Of a stretch of 64,000 nt of DNA, positions 63,905 to 64,000 are shown one piece after another. Each line of letters starts with the position of its first letter. Positions within the stretch are counted from its first letter, which is position 1. A program made the translations under genes and the position numbers. The DNA is from Flaccisagitta enflata (Eukaryota; Chaetognatha; Sagittoidea; Aphragmophora), in NCBI GenBank assembly GCA_965153355.1, contig OZ231126.1, positions 88,784,001 through 88,848,000 on the forward strand. Direction: 5' to 3'. The notes below the pieces were generated by a model, which searched no databases, was not told the origin of the DNA, and saw only the letters and a program-made list of their open reading frames with translations.

Positions 63905-64000
63905 ACAATGACGTGAGTCTCAAGTGTGGACAATGACGTGAGTCTCAAGTGTGGACAATGACGTGAGTCTCAAGTGTGGACAATGACGTGAGTCTCAAGT
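63905..64000. repeat. 25-bp tandem repeat running off the window
   Basis: About four copies of a 25-bp unit containing CAATGACGTGAGTCTCAAGT and GTGGA, identical as far as can be seen. The array continues past the edge. Confidence 0.95.

Overview
The window reads as intergenic, repeat-dominated DNA from a metazoan. Its genes sit in transposons, a GT-AG intron is visible, microsatellites are long, a (CCCTAA)n tract occurs, and many Tc1/mariner-, pogo/Tigger- and Helitron-like repeats are present. The recognisable protein families are ones I associate with aquatic invertebrate genomes; the species cannot be named from sequence alone. There are no operons, no convincing host gene, and no rRNA, tRNA or CRISPR that I can see.

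The most important locus is about 53.1-62.6 kb. Two ~400-bp arms in inverted orientation (53110-53516, and 62165-62620 plus a short piece at 59878-59897) enclose a minus-strand gene. It is best modelled as two exons: 59065-58778 (AT-hooks), a 706-bp GT-AG intron whose 3' end is a long (CT)n tract, and 58071-54622. The junction is in frame and predicts 1245 residues: AT-hooks, repeated basic modules, an S/T/R/A repeat, a ~175-residue QAExG pentapeptide array, and a core with Cys/His motifs and three spaced acidic motifs resembling an RNase-H-fold (DDE/D) transposase. A second inverted-repeat element (59900-62163) is nested in the right arm and carries a frameshifted gene with an EADTR...SDTD core and a tesmin/TSO1-type CXC domain. 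That element is itself invaded by a short dispersed repeat (61586-61757).

The most abundant repeat, here called the GTCY-hairpin family, has a head AACAAGGCC..., a (GACC/GACN)n core and a tail hairpin ending GCGACTAAAAA. About 40 copies or fragments in both orientations fall into subfamilies: A1-A4, B with an AACAAGCCC head, D, and E with a 10-11-bp minisatellite interior. Several copies carry an inverted-repeat cassette of about 380-520 bp with a ~21-bp minisatellite inside; one carries two in succession. Copies insert into each other and abut head to tail. The layout recalls non-autonomous Helentron/DINE-like elements, but that is inference.

A second layer is short TIR elements flanked by TA: a CTAYCT family (12218-12821, 13389-13908, 27320-27906, 29887-30478, 52120-52714), pogo/Tigger-like (27145-27317, 45554-46697), and others (6543-7050, 14507-15091, 43964-44862). 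Decayed Tc1/mariner transposase C-termini lie at 11777-11895, 27712-27830 and 52213-52330.

A third layer is tandem repeats: (GA)n, (GAAA)n, (GT)n, a stop-free 13-bp satellite (48300-49165), a ~160-bp satellite (49166-49975), a 266-bp recent duplication (26171-26699), 24-bp and 25-bp minisatellites near the right edge, and long palindromes at 18854-19455 and 41273-41571. Most long open frames outside 54.6-61.5 kb are artefacts of these repeats.
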